The notes below the pieces were generated by a model. The model saw only the letters and a program-made list of their open reading frames with translations, was not told where the DNA came from and ran no database searches. A program made the position numbers and the translations under genes. A stretch of 64,000 nucleotides of DNA, from the NCBI GenBank assembly GCA_020634455.1, contig JACKBQ010000002.1, forward strand, positions 620,001-684,000. Reading direction: 5' to 3'. Position 1 is the stretch's first letter; each line of letters opens with the position of its first letter. Below, in pieces: positions 41,063 to 50,084 of this stretch. Source of the DNA: Ardenticatenaceae bacterium (GTDB lineage: Bacteria; Chloroflexota; Anaerolineae; Promineifilales; Promineifilaceae).

Positions 41063-41960
41063 AAGTTTCCTCCGTGGTGCCAATTTGCCACTGTCGGGCG
41101 ATGAGGTAGAGCGCCAACACAATCAGCCCGGTGAGGGCATACAGCACCCACAGGGCGGCGCTGGCGGCCCCAAACAGCAGCAGGCCAAATCCTTGCTCGT
41201 AAATGAGCATGGGCAGAGTGTAGGTGGCATAGTACGGCCCGCCGCCGGTTAGCAAAAAGATGGTGGTGAATGATTCTTGCAGCGTCAAAATGGCGTCACG
41301 GAAGGTGAGCAGCAGCAAAATGGGAGCCATGAGCGGTAGGGTGAGGTAGAAAAAGCGCTGCACGCGGTTGGCTCCATCTACCAGGGCGGCGTCTTCTACG
41401 GCGCTGGGGATGTCTTGCAGGGCGGCGAGGCAAACCAGGAATCCTTCGCCAATTTGCCAGAGCGAGAGCAGCAGCAGGCCGGGTTTGGCCCATTGGGCAT
41501 CGGCAAACCAGGCGGGCGGGGCGACGCCGAGGGCTTGCAGCAGCAGGTTCATTGGGCCAAAAATTGGGTTGAGAATCCACAGCCAGGCCAGGGCGTAGGC
41601 GGCGGTGGGCAGCACGCTGGGCAGGTAGACAGAAGCGCGAAACCAATTGAGGAAACGGCCGTTCCGCCGCAACAACACCGCCAATAAAAACGCTCCCAGC
41701 ACCCGCAGCGGCACGGGCAAAATGACCAGAGCCAGCGAATTTTGGATGCTGAGCAAAAAAAGTTCATCTGTGGTGACCAATAAGAAGTTGAGCGTGCCCA
41801 GCCAGGTGGGGGGGGAGAGGGCGTCGTAGCGGAAGAAGGCGAGGCCAAAGGAGAGCAGCGCGGGCAGGGCCACCAGCAGCAGAATCCCGATCAAGTAGGG
41901 CAGCAGCAGCAGGCGCAGGCGTTGTTGGTAACTGAGGGGTCGCCACAATGGTTTCTGCAT
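41052..41960 (-). CDS. Sugar ABC transporter permease, MalF type
   Basis: The 302-residue protein (ATG 41960, MQKPLWRPL) has six helices and a MalF/UgpA-type EAA loop (VEDAALVDGANRVQRFFYLTLPLM, near residue 200). FLLTGGGPYYATYTLPMLIYEQGF near residue 235 is characteristic of sugar permeases. It is the first gene of the operon permease, permease, phosphoesterase, receptor; no ATPase gene is present. TAAAAT at 41968-41973 lies 7 nt before the ATG, suggesting a leaderless mRNA. Confidence 0.86.
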   Translation of the reverse strand: MQKPLWRPLSYQQRLRLLLLPYLIGILLLVALPALLSFGLAFFRYDALSPPTWLGTLNFLLVTTDELFLLSIQNSLALVILPVPLRVLGAFLLAVLLRRNGRFLNWFRASVYLPSVLPTAAYALAWLWILNPIFGPMNLLLQALGVAPPAWFADAQWAKPGLLLLSLWQIGEGFLVCLAALQDIPSAVEDAALVDGANRVQRFFYLTLPLMAPILLLLTFRDAILTLQESFTTIFLLTGGGPYYATYTLPMLIYEQGFGLLLFGAASAALWVLYALTGLIVLALYLIARQWQIGTTEETFVL

Positions 41961-41967
41961 GGCGGCT

Positions 41968-41973
41968 ATTTTA
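41968..41973 (-). promoter_or_regulatory. -10 element of the second sugar ABC operon, probably leaderless
   Basis: GGTAAAAT on the minus strand lies 7 nt before ATG 41960. The same GGTAAAAT precedes the genes starting at 9463 and 12037. The -35 is weak. Confidence 0.45.
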
Positions 41974-42093
41974 CCGAAGTTGGGCAACGGGGCGAAAAAC
42001 GGTGGGAACCATTTAGATTGTTAGAACGTTTTATGAGTGTTCGGCAAACAATTGTCGCTTGTATGTTTGTAGTGGCAAAATAGGAGAATGCAG

Positions 42094-42705
42094 ATGAAAT
42101 TGACAAAAATTATTCCAAGTTTGGTTTTCGTTTTACTAATTGGCTGTACGGCCGTAACCGATCCCACCCCTCAGGCTGATCCGTTGCCACCAGATGTGCC
42201 GCAGGAAACGGCCGTGCCCACTGCCCCACAGGAGGTTCCCGTGAGTGAAGAAGAGCCGCTTGTCACCGATCCCGAACCGACCCCCACCGAAGAGGGCAAG
42301 CAGGTGTCTGAACCTGTGACGGTAAATTTAGGGGAGGTAACGGCCGTTCCCATCAACACCACGCCGATTGTGCAACCAGCCCCTGGCAATCCTGGCTTGA
42401 AAGACCCCGTTGTGATCGCCATGGAAGACCTTAGCCAGCGTCTCGGCGTCGCGGTAGAAGATATTGAACTGGTTTCCCTGCTCGAAGTGACCTGGTCTGA
42501 TGGCAGCTTGGGCTGTCCACAGGCGGGCATGGCTTACACGCAGGCGCTAGTTCCCGGTCAGCAAATGATTTTGCAGGTAGATGGCCAAGATTATTATTAC
42601 CACAGCGGTAAAAACAGTGTGTTCTCTTACTGCGGCAATCCCGTGCCCCCGCTAGACAGTATGCCCACCAATTCCCTACAGCCCATCCCTGGGCAGGATG
42701 ATTGA
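42094..42705 (+). CDS. Hypothetical lipoprotein with Pro/Glu-rich linker
   Basis: The 203-residue protein starts at ATG 42094 after AGGAG. Its lipoprotein signal ends in LLIGC, and a Pro/Thr/Glu-rich spacer runs to about residue 95. The globular end (VVIAMEDLSQRLGVAVEDIELVSLLEVTWSDGSLGCPQAGM) is a small domain common in Chloroflexota and cyanobacteria secreted proteins of unknown role. Two Cys (in GCPQ and YCGN) may form a disulphide. It is monocistronic with a strong terminator downstream. Confidence 0.75.
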   Translation: MKLTKIIPSLVFVLLIGCTAVTDPTPQADPLPPDVPQETAVPTAPQEVPVSEEEPLVTDPEPTPTEEGKQVSEPVTVNLGEVTAVPINTTPIVQPAPGNPGLKDPVVIAMEDLSQRLGVAVEDIELVSLLEVTWSDGSLGCPQAGMAYTQALVPGQQMILQVDGQDYYYHSGKNSVFSYCGNPVPPLDSMPTNSLQPIPGQDD

Positions 42706-42795
42706 TCGCAAGATTAGTAGGGGGCGAGGCAGATGGGGAGAAAGAGTGGGTAGCGCAATACCAAAATACCACCTGCTTCGCCCATATGCATAATA

Positions 42796-42831
42796 AAAAG
42801 GAGGCTCCAGCAACCGGAGCCTCCTTTTTTA
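42796..42831. terminator. Bidirectional Rho-independent terminator
   Basis: A stem GAGGCTCC/GGAGCCTC is flanked by AAAAAG and CTTTTTT. It lies between the convergent lipoprotein and secreted repeat protein genes. Confidence 0.9.
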
Positions 42832-42862
42832 TTCGATCATCAAACGAGTCATGCAGGTTGGG

Positions 42863-45688
42863 CTATGGACCAGTTACCACAATCAGTTCAGGGCCGTTGC
42901 CGGCTTCATCGCTGCTAAACAGATTACGACCAGCCGCATCGGCCAACAGCGCCAGGCTGAAGGTGCCATCACCACTGATGTAACTCGTCACATCAATTTC
43001 TACCCAGCCACTTGTGACGGGGCCAGAACCATTGATGCTTGCGCCCGCAGTTGGTGCGTTGCTGTAAGTTACGCTGGCTTCACTCCAGGTGTTATTTGCA
43101 ACTTCCGCCACGTTAAATGCGAAGCTGCCGCTGGTGACAAAGACGCGCAGCGTAGCTGAGGCCACCGCACCATCCAAACCTGCCACGTTAAACTTGAGCA
43201 CGCTGAAGATGTCTGGTGCATCATCTGTACCCAGAATGGTGGCGGTACCGTAATTGCTGGTTGGCCGATTACTGAGCAAGATGGCGTCATCGCTGCTGGT
43301 AAAGGTGAAGGTGCTGCCGCCGGGGCCAGTTGTGGCGGTTGCTGTGGGCGGTACGGCCGTATTGGTCGGTGTAGGTGGAACCCCGGTGCTGGTAGGTGTT
43401 GGGGGAACAGTTGTATTGGTTGGGGTCGGCGTGGGGCCAGCACCACCATCAAATTGCACAACCAGTTCTGGCGGGTTGTTGCCTTCGCGGCTGCTTACCT
43501 GAATGAGACTGGTTTCGGTCGTACTCAGACCAAAACTCACGAGTCCATTGCCTGTAATGTTGCCAGTTACGTCTACATCAACATAGTTGTTGGCCGTGAT
43601 GCCGCCGGAGCTGTTTAAAATATTGCCCAAAGGCGGCGCGTTGTTGCCATTGATGCTCAATTCGCCCCAGGTATTGTTGGCAACGGCATGTACGTTGTAC
43701 CCGTTGGTGGAGGTAGATTGGGTGTAAATGCGCAGCGTGGCCTGGGTTACATTGCCAGTAACGCCCTGCACGTTGAAGCGCAGGTAACTATTGGTTGTTG
43801 GCGAAGCATCAATGCGCAGCGTGGCCGCACTGCCCAGATTTCCATTTGGCCGGGAGCTGATAACGAATGCATCTGCTTCTGGATTAAGCGTTACGGAATT
43901 TGTGCCTGGGCCAGGTGTGTTGGTGGGCGTTGGCGGCAGCGGGGTGTTCGTGGGTGTTGGCGGTACGCCAGTGCTGGTTGGGGTGGGGGTTGGGCCACCG
44001 CCAGGGTTGCAGCTGGCATAGCTCATCGAGGCGATGTACGTGCCCCAACGGCCGGATGTAGTGCCGGTATTTTTGCTGTATTCGCCCAAATACCAGAAGG
44101 TAGTGCCATCTGGGTCAATGGTCATGCCGGTGTAATCACCCCAGCGGCGTGGCGAGCTGCCTTCAAAGGAGGTGTAGTTGATTTCACCTGCTTTGATCAA
44201 AGTTTCGGCTTGCAAGGTGTTGAGTGGGTCTGTGCTTTGCCGCCCGGCATAGTAAACCGAGGGGAAACTGCTGCTGCTGGATTTGGTGTAGCCAACGGCC
44301 ATGTCGTCGCAATGGTTCACGGCTAAATCTGGGTGAAACCGGAATTCGCCATTGCTGGCTAACACGCCAGACTGCACAACGGAGGCGGTAGCCAGGTCTA
44401 TTTGCGCCCAGCGGATGCAGTTGACGCTGCCGCTTCCGGGGTTACAGGCCACCGTCATGGTGGTCCAGGCGTCGCCATTGCGGTATTCAAAGTCGAGCGG
44501 ACGCCAGTCGCCGGCATCCAGTGTGCCCCCGCCAGATTGGGGGGCATCTAATGGCAGGCCAGCGGTCACACCTGTGCTGGTGTTCAGGTTGATGGTGCCA
44601 ACGGCCGTTAACGTATTTGCCCCAAATGGATCTGTCCAGGCCCAAATGGTGTGGTTGGCACCGTTGTAGCCGGTTTCGGTGATGAAGTAATGGGGGCCGC
44701 TGGTGGGCCAGGTTCCCTGGTTCCAGCCGTGCAGATTCATCGGTTGTGGGGTGTCTTCGTTGCTGCCCAGGTTGCGCATAACGGCCGTTGCAGACTGCCC
44801 AGCGTACATGGCTTGCTTGTCAAAGGCCCAAATGCGTGAATCCAGGAAGCTAAAGGTGAACATATTTGCGCCCATGTAAATGGCGTCTCGCCCTACCCCG
44901 GCATGTGGGTAATCAAAAAAGATGCTGCCGCTGGCGGTGGCAAAATGGTAAATGTTCCAGCCCCCTGTTGGATCGCCTGTTTGGGAGACGGCGAGACAGT
45001 AGCCAGTGCCATCGGCATCAATGCCCAGGATGTAGCGGTCGGCAGATTCATCATAGATGGCGTTGGGGTCGAATACGCCCGTGCAGTTTGGGTTTGCCGA
45101 CATGAAGCTATCGAAGGTAGTGGGGCCAACGAGCGAATTGCCGTTTTTATCGTAAATTTCCAGGGCCACGTTGACGACGGCGATGACGTGGTTAGGGCCA
45201 ACGGTTAGCTCTGGGTCAGGTGGGACATTGCCACCGCCGCCGCAGCATTCGGTGTAATCCAGGCTGGTGAAGTTTGTACCCAGTGCTGGTGTGAGCGGGC
45301 TTGGCCCGTTTGGCTCCTGAATGGCGAGGCTGGGGAGCAACTCTGCTGCTGCTGCCTGGAGTTCTGCCAGTTGCGCTGCGCTGCGCAGCCCATCTTGTTC
45401 TGTCAGATCAATTTCGCCGCGTTCCCAGCGGTGGAGCTGGTTGTTGGGGTCGAGGATGCCTGCGGGGACATCGCGCAGGTTAATTGTGTATGGCTCAGCA
45501 ATTTGGGACGCGGGCTGAACCATGTCACCACTTTCCACTATGCCATCGCTGGCGGGGGCAAACGCCTGGATGGCACTTTGGCGATTGGCAGTTTCTATTG
45601 TGGGCAATGTGGCTTGTCCAATGAGCCAAAGACCTGCGCTTAAAAGCAGGAGCGGAATGATGATGCGGGGTATTTTGCGAAAAAACAT
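42863..45688 (-). CDS. Large secreted protein with two DNRLRE/CBM96-like domains
   Basis: The 941-residue protein has a signal peptide (IIIPLLLLSAGLWLIG). A propeller-like N-terminal domain (about 130-560) begins NVPPDPELTVGPNHVIAVVNVALEIYD and includes FFDYPHAGVGRDAIYMGANMF. A first Thr/Pro linker and DNRLRE domain (ADAFVISSRPNGNLGS, about 605-755) follow, then a second linker (PTPTNTTVPPTPTSTG) and a second DNRLRE domain (DDAILLSNRPTSNYGT, about 795-941). DNRLRE/CBM96 domains are beta-sandwiches found on extracellular polysaccharide-binding proteins. No catalytic motif is seen. GGAGG lies before ATG 45688. Confidence 0.8.
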   Translation of the reverse strand: MFFRKIPRIIIPLLLLSAGLWLIGQATLPTIETANRQSAIQAFAPASDGIVESGDMVQPASQIAEPYTINLRDVPAGILDPNNQLHRWERGEIDLTEQDGLRSAAQLAELQAAAAELLPSLAIQEPNGPSPLTPALGTNFTSLDYTECCGGGGNVPPDPELTVGPNHVIAVVNVALEIYDKNGNSLVGPTTFDSFMSANPNCTGVFDPNAIYDESADRYILGIDADGTGYCLAVSQTGDPTGGWNIYHFATASGSIFFDYPHAGVGRDAIYMGANMFTFSFLDSRIWAFDKQAMYAGQSATAVMRNLGSNEDTPQPMNLHGWNQGTWPTSGPHYFITETGYNGANHTIWAWTDPFGANTLTAVGTINLNTSTGVTAGLPLDAPQSGGGTLDAGDWRPLDFEYRNGDAWTTMTVACNPGSGSVNCIRWAQIDLATASVVQSGVLASNGEFRFHPDLAVNHCDDMAVGYTKSSSSSFPSVYYAGRQSTDPLNTLQAETLIKAGEINYTSFEGSSPRRWGDYTGMTIDPDGTTFWYLGEYSKNTGTTSGRWGTYIASMSYASCNPGGGPTPTPTSTGVPPTPTNTPLPPTPTNTPGPGTNSVTLNPEADAFVISSRPNGNLGSAATLRIDASPTTNSYLRFNVQGVTGNVTQATLRIYTQSTSTNGYNVHAVANNTWGELSINGNNAPPLGNILNSSGGITANNYVDVDVTGNITGNGLVSFGLSTTETSLIQVSSREGNNPPELVVQFDGGAGPTPTPTNTTVPPTPTSTGVPPTPTNTAVPPTATATTGPGGSTFTFTSSDDAILLSNRPTSNYGTATILGTDDAPDIFSVLKFNVAGLDGAVASATLRVFVTSGSFAFNVAEVANNTWSEASVTYSNAPTAGASINGSGPVTSGWVEIDVTSYISGDGTFSLALLADAAGRNLFSSDEAGNGPELIVVTGP

Positions 45689-46016
45689 GTTTTTCCTCCT
45701 TTTGGATTATCGTTGGTATTTTGTCATAGCTTGTTCGGGGCAATCCGACGAGGGTGCCATTGAGCGCTACGATGATTGATATGTTGGTTTGACCGGAGGA
45801 ACGGCCGTGTTGTTTCTAGCAGGTGTGTATTTTGAAGTTAGGTACTGTTTTGAATCAGTTTACCTACGCAAGGAAAAAAATAGAACACATACCTTACAAA
45901 GCATGTGTCCTATAAATATCTCAGTGGAGGGTATATTTTTTCACGTCTAATTCTTAGTTGTGTGCTTGGTTGTTTACTTAATCAACTGCTATTTGTTGGA
46001 TCGTGAGTTTACTATA
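45689..46016. other. Intergenic region without a recognisable gene
   Basis: The 328 bases hold one ACGGCCGT copy near 45801 and an AT-rich half (45840-46016) with a loose dyad AACACATACC/GCATGTGTCC. No ORF with coding character or clear promoter is visible. Confidence 0.6.
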
Positions 46017-46709
46017 CTAGATAAAGATGAGATATGCCAGTAAAACCATCACAATGAGCGCTAACAAGACGAGAACGCTTAAAATAATGTTTAAACTGGC
46101 CGCGTTTTTGCGGGGAGCTTTTTGGAGTTGCTTCTTAGCTGTTTTCTTTATTGCTGTCGGTTGTTTTGGCCGTTGGCTTTTTGCCGATGGTTCTGATTTT
46201 TTGACAGGCTTGATGGTTTGGGCAACAGCGGTAGGTTCTTCTTCTATAGCGGGTTGGGCTTTGGGGGCTGGCACGACGGGTTCTTTGAGCCAGTCGGGGA
46301 TGGTTGTGTTGGGAACGGCCGTATCTACCATATCCTCTTCAATTGCTTGCAAAGCAACGAGTTCATCTTCTTGCTCCAGCCAATCGGGCAATGAATCACT
46401 CTCGGCCTGCGCAAAAAAGTCTGCGTCTTCCAATGATTCGGTTTCATCAATGGTTGAAGTAGGGGCAATTTGATTTTGGTGGTGCAAAGTTTCTAGCTGT
46501 TCTTTGGCTTTGGCATGGTTGGGATTTAGCGCCAACGTTTTGCTGAGATAAGTGGCTTGTTTCTGTGGCGAATCTACCAGTAAACTGAGTAAGTACCAGC
46601 CTTGTTCTTCTTGTGGATTTTCTTCCAAAAGAGAGGTTAGCTGTCGTTGGGCAGTTTGTTTGTCACCGGCACGTATGGTTGCAATTGCTTCTTTGAGCTT
46701 GGTATCCAT
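46017..46709 (-). CDS. TPR-like protein with low-complexity linker and C-terminal membrane helix
   Basis: The 230-residue protein has two TPR-like motifs at the N-terminus (residues about 1-75, LKEAIATIRAGDKQTAQRQLTSLLEENPQEEQGWYLLSLLVD compressed, then YLSKTLALNPNHAKAKEQLE). A disordered acidic, then Lys-rich middle (about 80-200) follows, and one C-terminal transmembrane helix (ASLNIILSVLVLLALIVMVLLAYLIFI region). It is thus tail-anchored with cytoplasmic repeats. GAGGATG precedes ATG 46709. The function is unknown; similar proteins are common in this phylum. Confidence 0.72.
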   Translation of the reverse strand: MDTKLKEAIATIRAGDKQTAQRQLTSLLEENPQEEQGWYLLSLLVDSPQKQATYLSKTLALNPNHAKAKEQLETLHHQNQIAPTSTIDETESLEDADFFAQAESDSLPDWLEQEDELVALQAIEEDMVDTAVPNTTIPDWLKEPVVPAPKAQPAIEEEPTAVAQTIKPVKKSEPSAKSQRPKQPTAIKKTAKKQLQKAPRKNAASLNIILSVLVLLALIVMVLLAYLIFI

Positions 46710-46821
46710 TGGGGTTCATCCTCATAAGCCAACGCATGGCCTCATTTACATAACAGTACACAGTAATGTAAACATTGTAGCATGGCTTGCCCAAAATTTC
46801 GAGAGGGTATTTTGGGCGGGA

Positions 46822-47511
46822 CTATGTTGTGCTTTGCTGCAAGATGTTCAACGTAGGGCAGGGGTGGTTTTGATGGGCTTGGGCAACGGCCGTAAAATCC
46901 AACTCGGCAAAAGGATCAGTTTGCCAGCCCACAAACTGGCGCAGGGCATTAATGAGATCGCACACGGGTAAGCCCATAACGTTACAGTAACAGCCTTCCA
47001 GATGGGCGACTGGCTGGAAGACGGGATGTTGAATGGCATAAGCGCCCGCTTTATCAACGGGGTCGCCTGTGGCGATGTAAGCATTCATTTCTGCGTCAGA
47101 ATAGGGGCGCATGGTGACAACGGCCGTACTTACCCCTTGCCATTCGCGGCCCGTTGCCAGCTCCAGCAGGACAAAGCCAGTATGCACTTCATGTTTGGTG
47201 TTTCGTAACTTGGCCAGCATGTGGAAAGCGGCCGTTTCATCCACAGGTTTGTTCAACATCTCCTGCTCGAATGCAACGGTTGTATCTGCCGCCAAGACAA
47301 AAATGCCAGAGGCAGATCGCTTATGTGCAAGCTTTGCAGAAATAATTTGCGCCTTTAGCCGTGCGGTTTCGATCACGTTGCTCTTCGGATCAGGGTCTGT
47401 CACGCTGTCTTCATCGGCATTAGCCACCTGAACCTGAAAGGGCAAACCCAAAAGCTGCAAAAGCTCGCGTCGGCGGGGTGATTGTGAAGCAAGAATCAAT
47501 TCGATATTCAT
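46822..47511 (-). CDS. maf: Maf-family nucleotide pyrophosphatase
   Basis: The 229-residue protein belongs to the Maf/Ham1-like house-cleaning nucleoside triphosphate pyrophosphatases. It begins with the signature LILASQSPRRRELLQLLG. It has VLAADTTVAFEQEMLNKP near residue 72, the DKAGAYAIQ motif near residue 160 and GCYCNVMGLPV near residue 180. The C-terminal about 25 residues extend beyond the family norm. It follows the rplL terminator on the same strand. Confidence 0.92.
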   Translation of the reverse strand: MNIELILASQSPRRRELLQLLGLPFQVQVANADEDSVTDPDPKSNVIETARLKAQIISAKLAHKRSASGIFVLAADTTVAFEQEMLNKPVDETAAFHMLAKLRNTKHEVHTGFVLLELATGREWQGVSTAVVTMRPYSDAEMNAYIATGDPVDKAGAYAIQHPVFQPVAHLEGCYCNVMGLPVCDLINALRQFVGWQTDPFAELDFTAVAQAHQNHPCPTLNILQQSTT

Positions 47512-47518
47512 AAGAAAA

Positions 47519-47554
47519 TAAAAAAGGCTAGTACCTTTTCAGGCCTAGCCTTTT
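47519..47554 (-). terminator. Rho-independent terminator after rplL
   Basis: AAAAGGCTAG and CTAGCCTTTT arms are 13 nt apart. On the minus strand the stem is followed by TTTTTTATTTT. It ends the ribosomal-protein operon before maf. Confidence 0.9.
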
Positions 47555-47572
47555 AATTCGTCAAAAGCAAAA

Positions 47573-47953
47573 TTACTTCAATTCGACGACTGCGCCAGCT
47601 TCTTCCAATTTCTTCTTGGCATCTTCTGCTGCTTCTTTGCTTACGGCTTCCATGATGGTGCCCAGGTTGTCTACAACTTCCTTGGCTTCCTTCAGACCCA
47701 GAGCGGTCAAAGCGCGAACTTCTTTAATAACGTTGATTTTCTTCGGGCCAACGTCTTTCAGCACAACGTCGAACTCAGTCTTTTCTTCTTCTTCCGCAGC
47801 TTCAGCGCCGCCCATCATCATGCCAGGCATAGCCATAGCCATAGGAGCAGCAGCGCTAACGCCCCATTTTTCTTCCAGCATTTTGGTCAGCTCAGCAGCT
47901 TCCAACAGGGTCAGGCTGCTCAGTTCGTCTACAATTTTTTCTAAATCGGCCAC
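47573..47953 (-). CDS. rplL: Ribosomal protein L7/L12
   Basis: The protein forms the flexible stalk of the 50S subunit that recruits GTPase factors. I choose GTG 47953 (126 residues) because it gives ADLEKIVDELSSLTLLEAAEL after the start, as in the family. A TTG at 47959 closer to CGGAGGAT is an alternative adding two residues. An N-terminal dimerisation domain, an Ala/Met/Gly hinge (AMAMPGMMMGG) and a C-terminal domain (FDVVLKDVGPKKINVIKEVRALTALGLKEAK) are all present. It is the last gene before the terminator; rpoB does not follow. Confidence 0.96.
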   Translation of the reverse strand: MADLEKIVDELSSLTLLEAAELTKMLEEKWGVSAAAPMAMAMPGMMMGGAEAAEEEEKTEFDVVLKDVGPKKINVIKEVRALTALGLKEAKEVVDNLGTIMEAVSKEAAEDAKKKLEEAGAVVELK

Positions 47954-48019
47954 TTTCAATATCCTCCGAAAATAATAATTGGTTTATTTTTATTAATTAA
48001 GTTGACAGTAGAATTAGTT

Positions 48020-48559
48020 TTAGGCTGCTTCTGCTGCCGCTTCTTCACTTTTTGCGTATGCATCAATAACATTAACCACCTGACGCACGCCACTGGCCAC
48101 AATTGAAGCCACGTTACGTGCCGGCCCATCAATAAGCCCAATGATTTGAGAGCGCAATTCGTCCAGGCTGGGCAGTTTTGCTAACGCTTCAACCTGCTCA
48201 GCAGTCATGAACTCATTGCCAAAAAAACCACCGCGCAAGGTTACCTTTTCATCATCTTTAGCATAATCAACCAATGCTTTGGCTAATGATGGGGCTTCAG
48301 CCAGGGCGAAACCAGTTGCTAATTGACCTGCCAGGAAATCATCCGGTAACGTTTTATCTGATTTTTCCAGTGCAATTCTGAACAGAGTGTTCTTGGTGAC
48401 GTGAAAAGCACCATTTGCTTCATACACTTTGTCACGTAGCGCATTCATTTGCTTAACGTTCATGCCGCTGTATTCAGCTAAAAAGATAGCGCGGCTGTTT
48501 TTGATAAGCTCATCATATTGCGCTAACAGTTCTTCTTTACGTGCTTTTGTAATTGCCAA
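48020..48559 (-). CDS. rplJ: Ribosomal protein L10
   Basis: The 179-residue protein anchors L7/L12 dimers to 23S rRNA. It starts with TTG 48559 after an excellent AAAGGAGGTG site; no ATG is nearby. Recognisable segments are AIFLAEYSGMNVKQMNALRDKVYEANGAFHVTKNTL and the C-terminal L12-binding helix. A terminator-like hairpin in its leader is the probable site of autogenous control. Confidence 0.96.
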   Translation of the reverse strand: MAITKARKEELLAQYDELIKNSRAIFLAEYSGMNVKQMNALRDKVYEANGAFHVTKNTLFRIALEKSDKTLPDDFLAGQLATGFALAEAPSLAKALVDYAKDDEKVTLRGGFFGNEFMTAEQVEALAKLPSLDELRSQIIGLIDGPARNVASIVASGVRQVVNVIDAYAKSEEAAAEAA

Positions 48560-48591
48560 ACTTATTCACCTCCTTTCAGTGAATTTAAAAC

Positions 48592-48625
48592 AAAAAATCC
48601 TCATGCCAGTGAGCATGAGGATTTT
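48592..48625 (-). promoter_or_regulatory. L10-leader attenuator hairpin upstream of rplJ
   Basis: On the minus strand a 13-bp stem (AAAATCCTCATGC/GCATGAGGATTTT, 6-nt loop) is followed by TTTTTTGTTTT, about 32 nt before the rplJ start. It is a classic intrinsic terminator placed in the rplA-rplJ leader (48560-48793). It is probably controlled by the L10(L12)4 complex binding the upstream leader. Confidence 0.8.
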
Positions 48626-48793
48626 GCAGTCAATATCAAAACAATCTGGCAAATCGGCTAGATGCTGATTGCAACCTTGTTTAGGATTTGTTTGCGTGTC
48701 CCCACCTCGGCTGGCAATTTTTAATACGATTGAATCGTAACCAACTGTCTTCAGTAGAACAGTGCAGATTTGATTTTTAATCAGCCACTATTT

Positions 48794-49495
48794 TTACGAC
48801 AAAGCTTCGTTTGTGTCAAGACGAATGCCAGGACCCATTGTGTTGGCCATAACGATGCGGTGTACGTAGGTGCCTTTAACCGCTGCTGGGCGGGCACGCT
48901 TGACTGTATCAATCAGGTGGTTCAGGTTATCGAGCAGTTGATCTTCGGTAAAGCTGGCTTTGCCGATGGGTGCATGAATGTTGGCGGTTCTGTCTACGCG
49001 GAATTCAACACGGCCTGCCTTGGATTCTTCAATTAGGCGTGGCAGGTCAGAACCTGGGGCAACTGTGCCGGCACGTGGGTTGGGCATTAAACCACGGGGG
49101 CCTAACACACGTCCCAAACGGCCGACTTTACCCATCATGCTGGGCACAGCAATGGCAACGTCAAAGTCGGTCCAACCATCCTGAATTTTCTTGATGAGCT
49201 CGTCATCGGCGATGAAATCAGCGCCTGCTTCTTGAGCAAGGCGAGCATCTTCCCCTTCGGCAAAGACCAGTACGCGCACGGTTTTACCCAAACCATGGGG
49301 CAGGTTCAAAACTTCGCGTACCTGTTGGTCGGCATGACGTGGGTCAACACCCAGGCGCATATGAACTTCTACGGTGGGGTCGAATTTGGTAACGGCCGTT
49401 TCCTTAATCAACTTCACAGCTTCTGCACGAGAATACAACGTATCTCGATCTACTTTAGCTGCTGCTTCCAAATATTTACGTCCTCGTTTTGGCAT
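48794..49495 (-). CDS. rplA: Ribosomal protein L1
   Basis: The 233-residue protein binds the L1 stalk of 23S rRNA and often represses its own operon. KFDPTVEVHMRLGVDPRHADQQVR, VLVFAEGEDARLAQEAGADF, the conserved GRVLGPRGLMPNPRAGTV loop and GPGIRLDT at the end are all typical. The start is ATG 49495, 49 nt after rplK. Confidence 0.97.
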   Translation of the reverse strand: MPKRGRKYLEAAAKVDRDTLYSRAEAVKLIKETAVTKFDPTVEVHMRLGVDPRHADQQVREVLNLPHGLGKTVRVLVFAEGEDARLAQEAGADFIADDELIKKIQDGWTDFDVAIAVPSMMGKVGRLGRVLGPRGLMPNPRAGTVAPGSDLPRLIEESKAGRVEFRVDRTANIHAPIGKASFTEDQLLDNLNHLIDTVKRARPAAVKGTYVHRIVMANTMGPGIRLDTNEALS

Positions 49496-49544
49496 AATAA
49501 CTCCTTGTGGTTTTAACGAACTAGTTAGGTTCTCCCACTAATTG

Positions 49545-49970
49545 TTAGTCAGAAACCGTAATACCCATGCTGCGAGCAGTACCAGCAATGATTTTGATGG
49601 CTGCATCCATATCGCGGGCATTTAAATCTTTCATCTTTACTTCAGCAATCTCGCGGAGCTGGGCGGTTGTAACCGACCCAACTTTATCACGATTGGGCAC
49701 AGAAGAACCACCTTTAATACCCGCTGCTTTTTTCAGCAAGTCGGTTGCCGGTGGGGTCTTCAAAATAAAGTTAAAGCTGCCATCCTGAAAAACTGTTACT
49801 TCAACAGGAATGACTTGCCCAACTTGCCCGGCAGTTTTTGCATTGTATTCCTTACAAAACTGCATCAAGTTAATGCCATGCGGGCCTAAAGCCGTACCAA
49901 CCGGCGGGGCTGGGTTGGCCTTACCACCCTGAATTTGAATCTTTACCACTGCTTTGATTTTTTTAGCCAT
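49545..49970 (-). CDS. rplK: Ribosomal protein L11
   Basis: The 141-residue protein forms the GTPase-associated centre with 23S rRNA. The N-terminal domain has GGKANPAPPVGTALGPHGINLMQFCKEYN; the C-terminal RNA-binding domain has GGSSVPNRDKVGSVT and ends ARSMGITVSD. The start is ATG 49970 with GGAGGTAC upstream. It is followed by rplA in the usual order. Confidence 0.97.
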   Translation of the reverse strand: MAKKIKAVVKIQIQGGKANPAPPVGTALGPHGINLMQFCKEYNAKTAGQVGQVIPVEVTVFQDGSFNFILKTPPATDLLKKAAGIKGGSSVPNRDKVGSVTTAQLREIAEVKMKDLNARDMDAAIKIIAGTARSMGITVSD

Positions 49971-50084
49971 AGTACCTCCATGGAGTCCAAACGCCTGTTT
50001 TTAGGCTCCTCCAAAAGTCAAAACAACAAAATACGAAGGCAGCATTTACTCTTAAAAAAGCAAGCCACCTTCGTTTATAAACAA

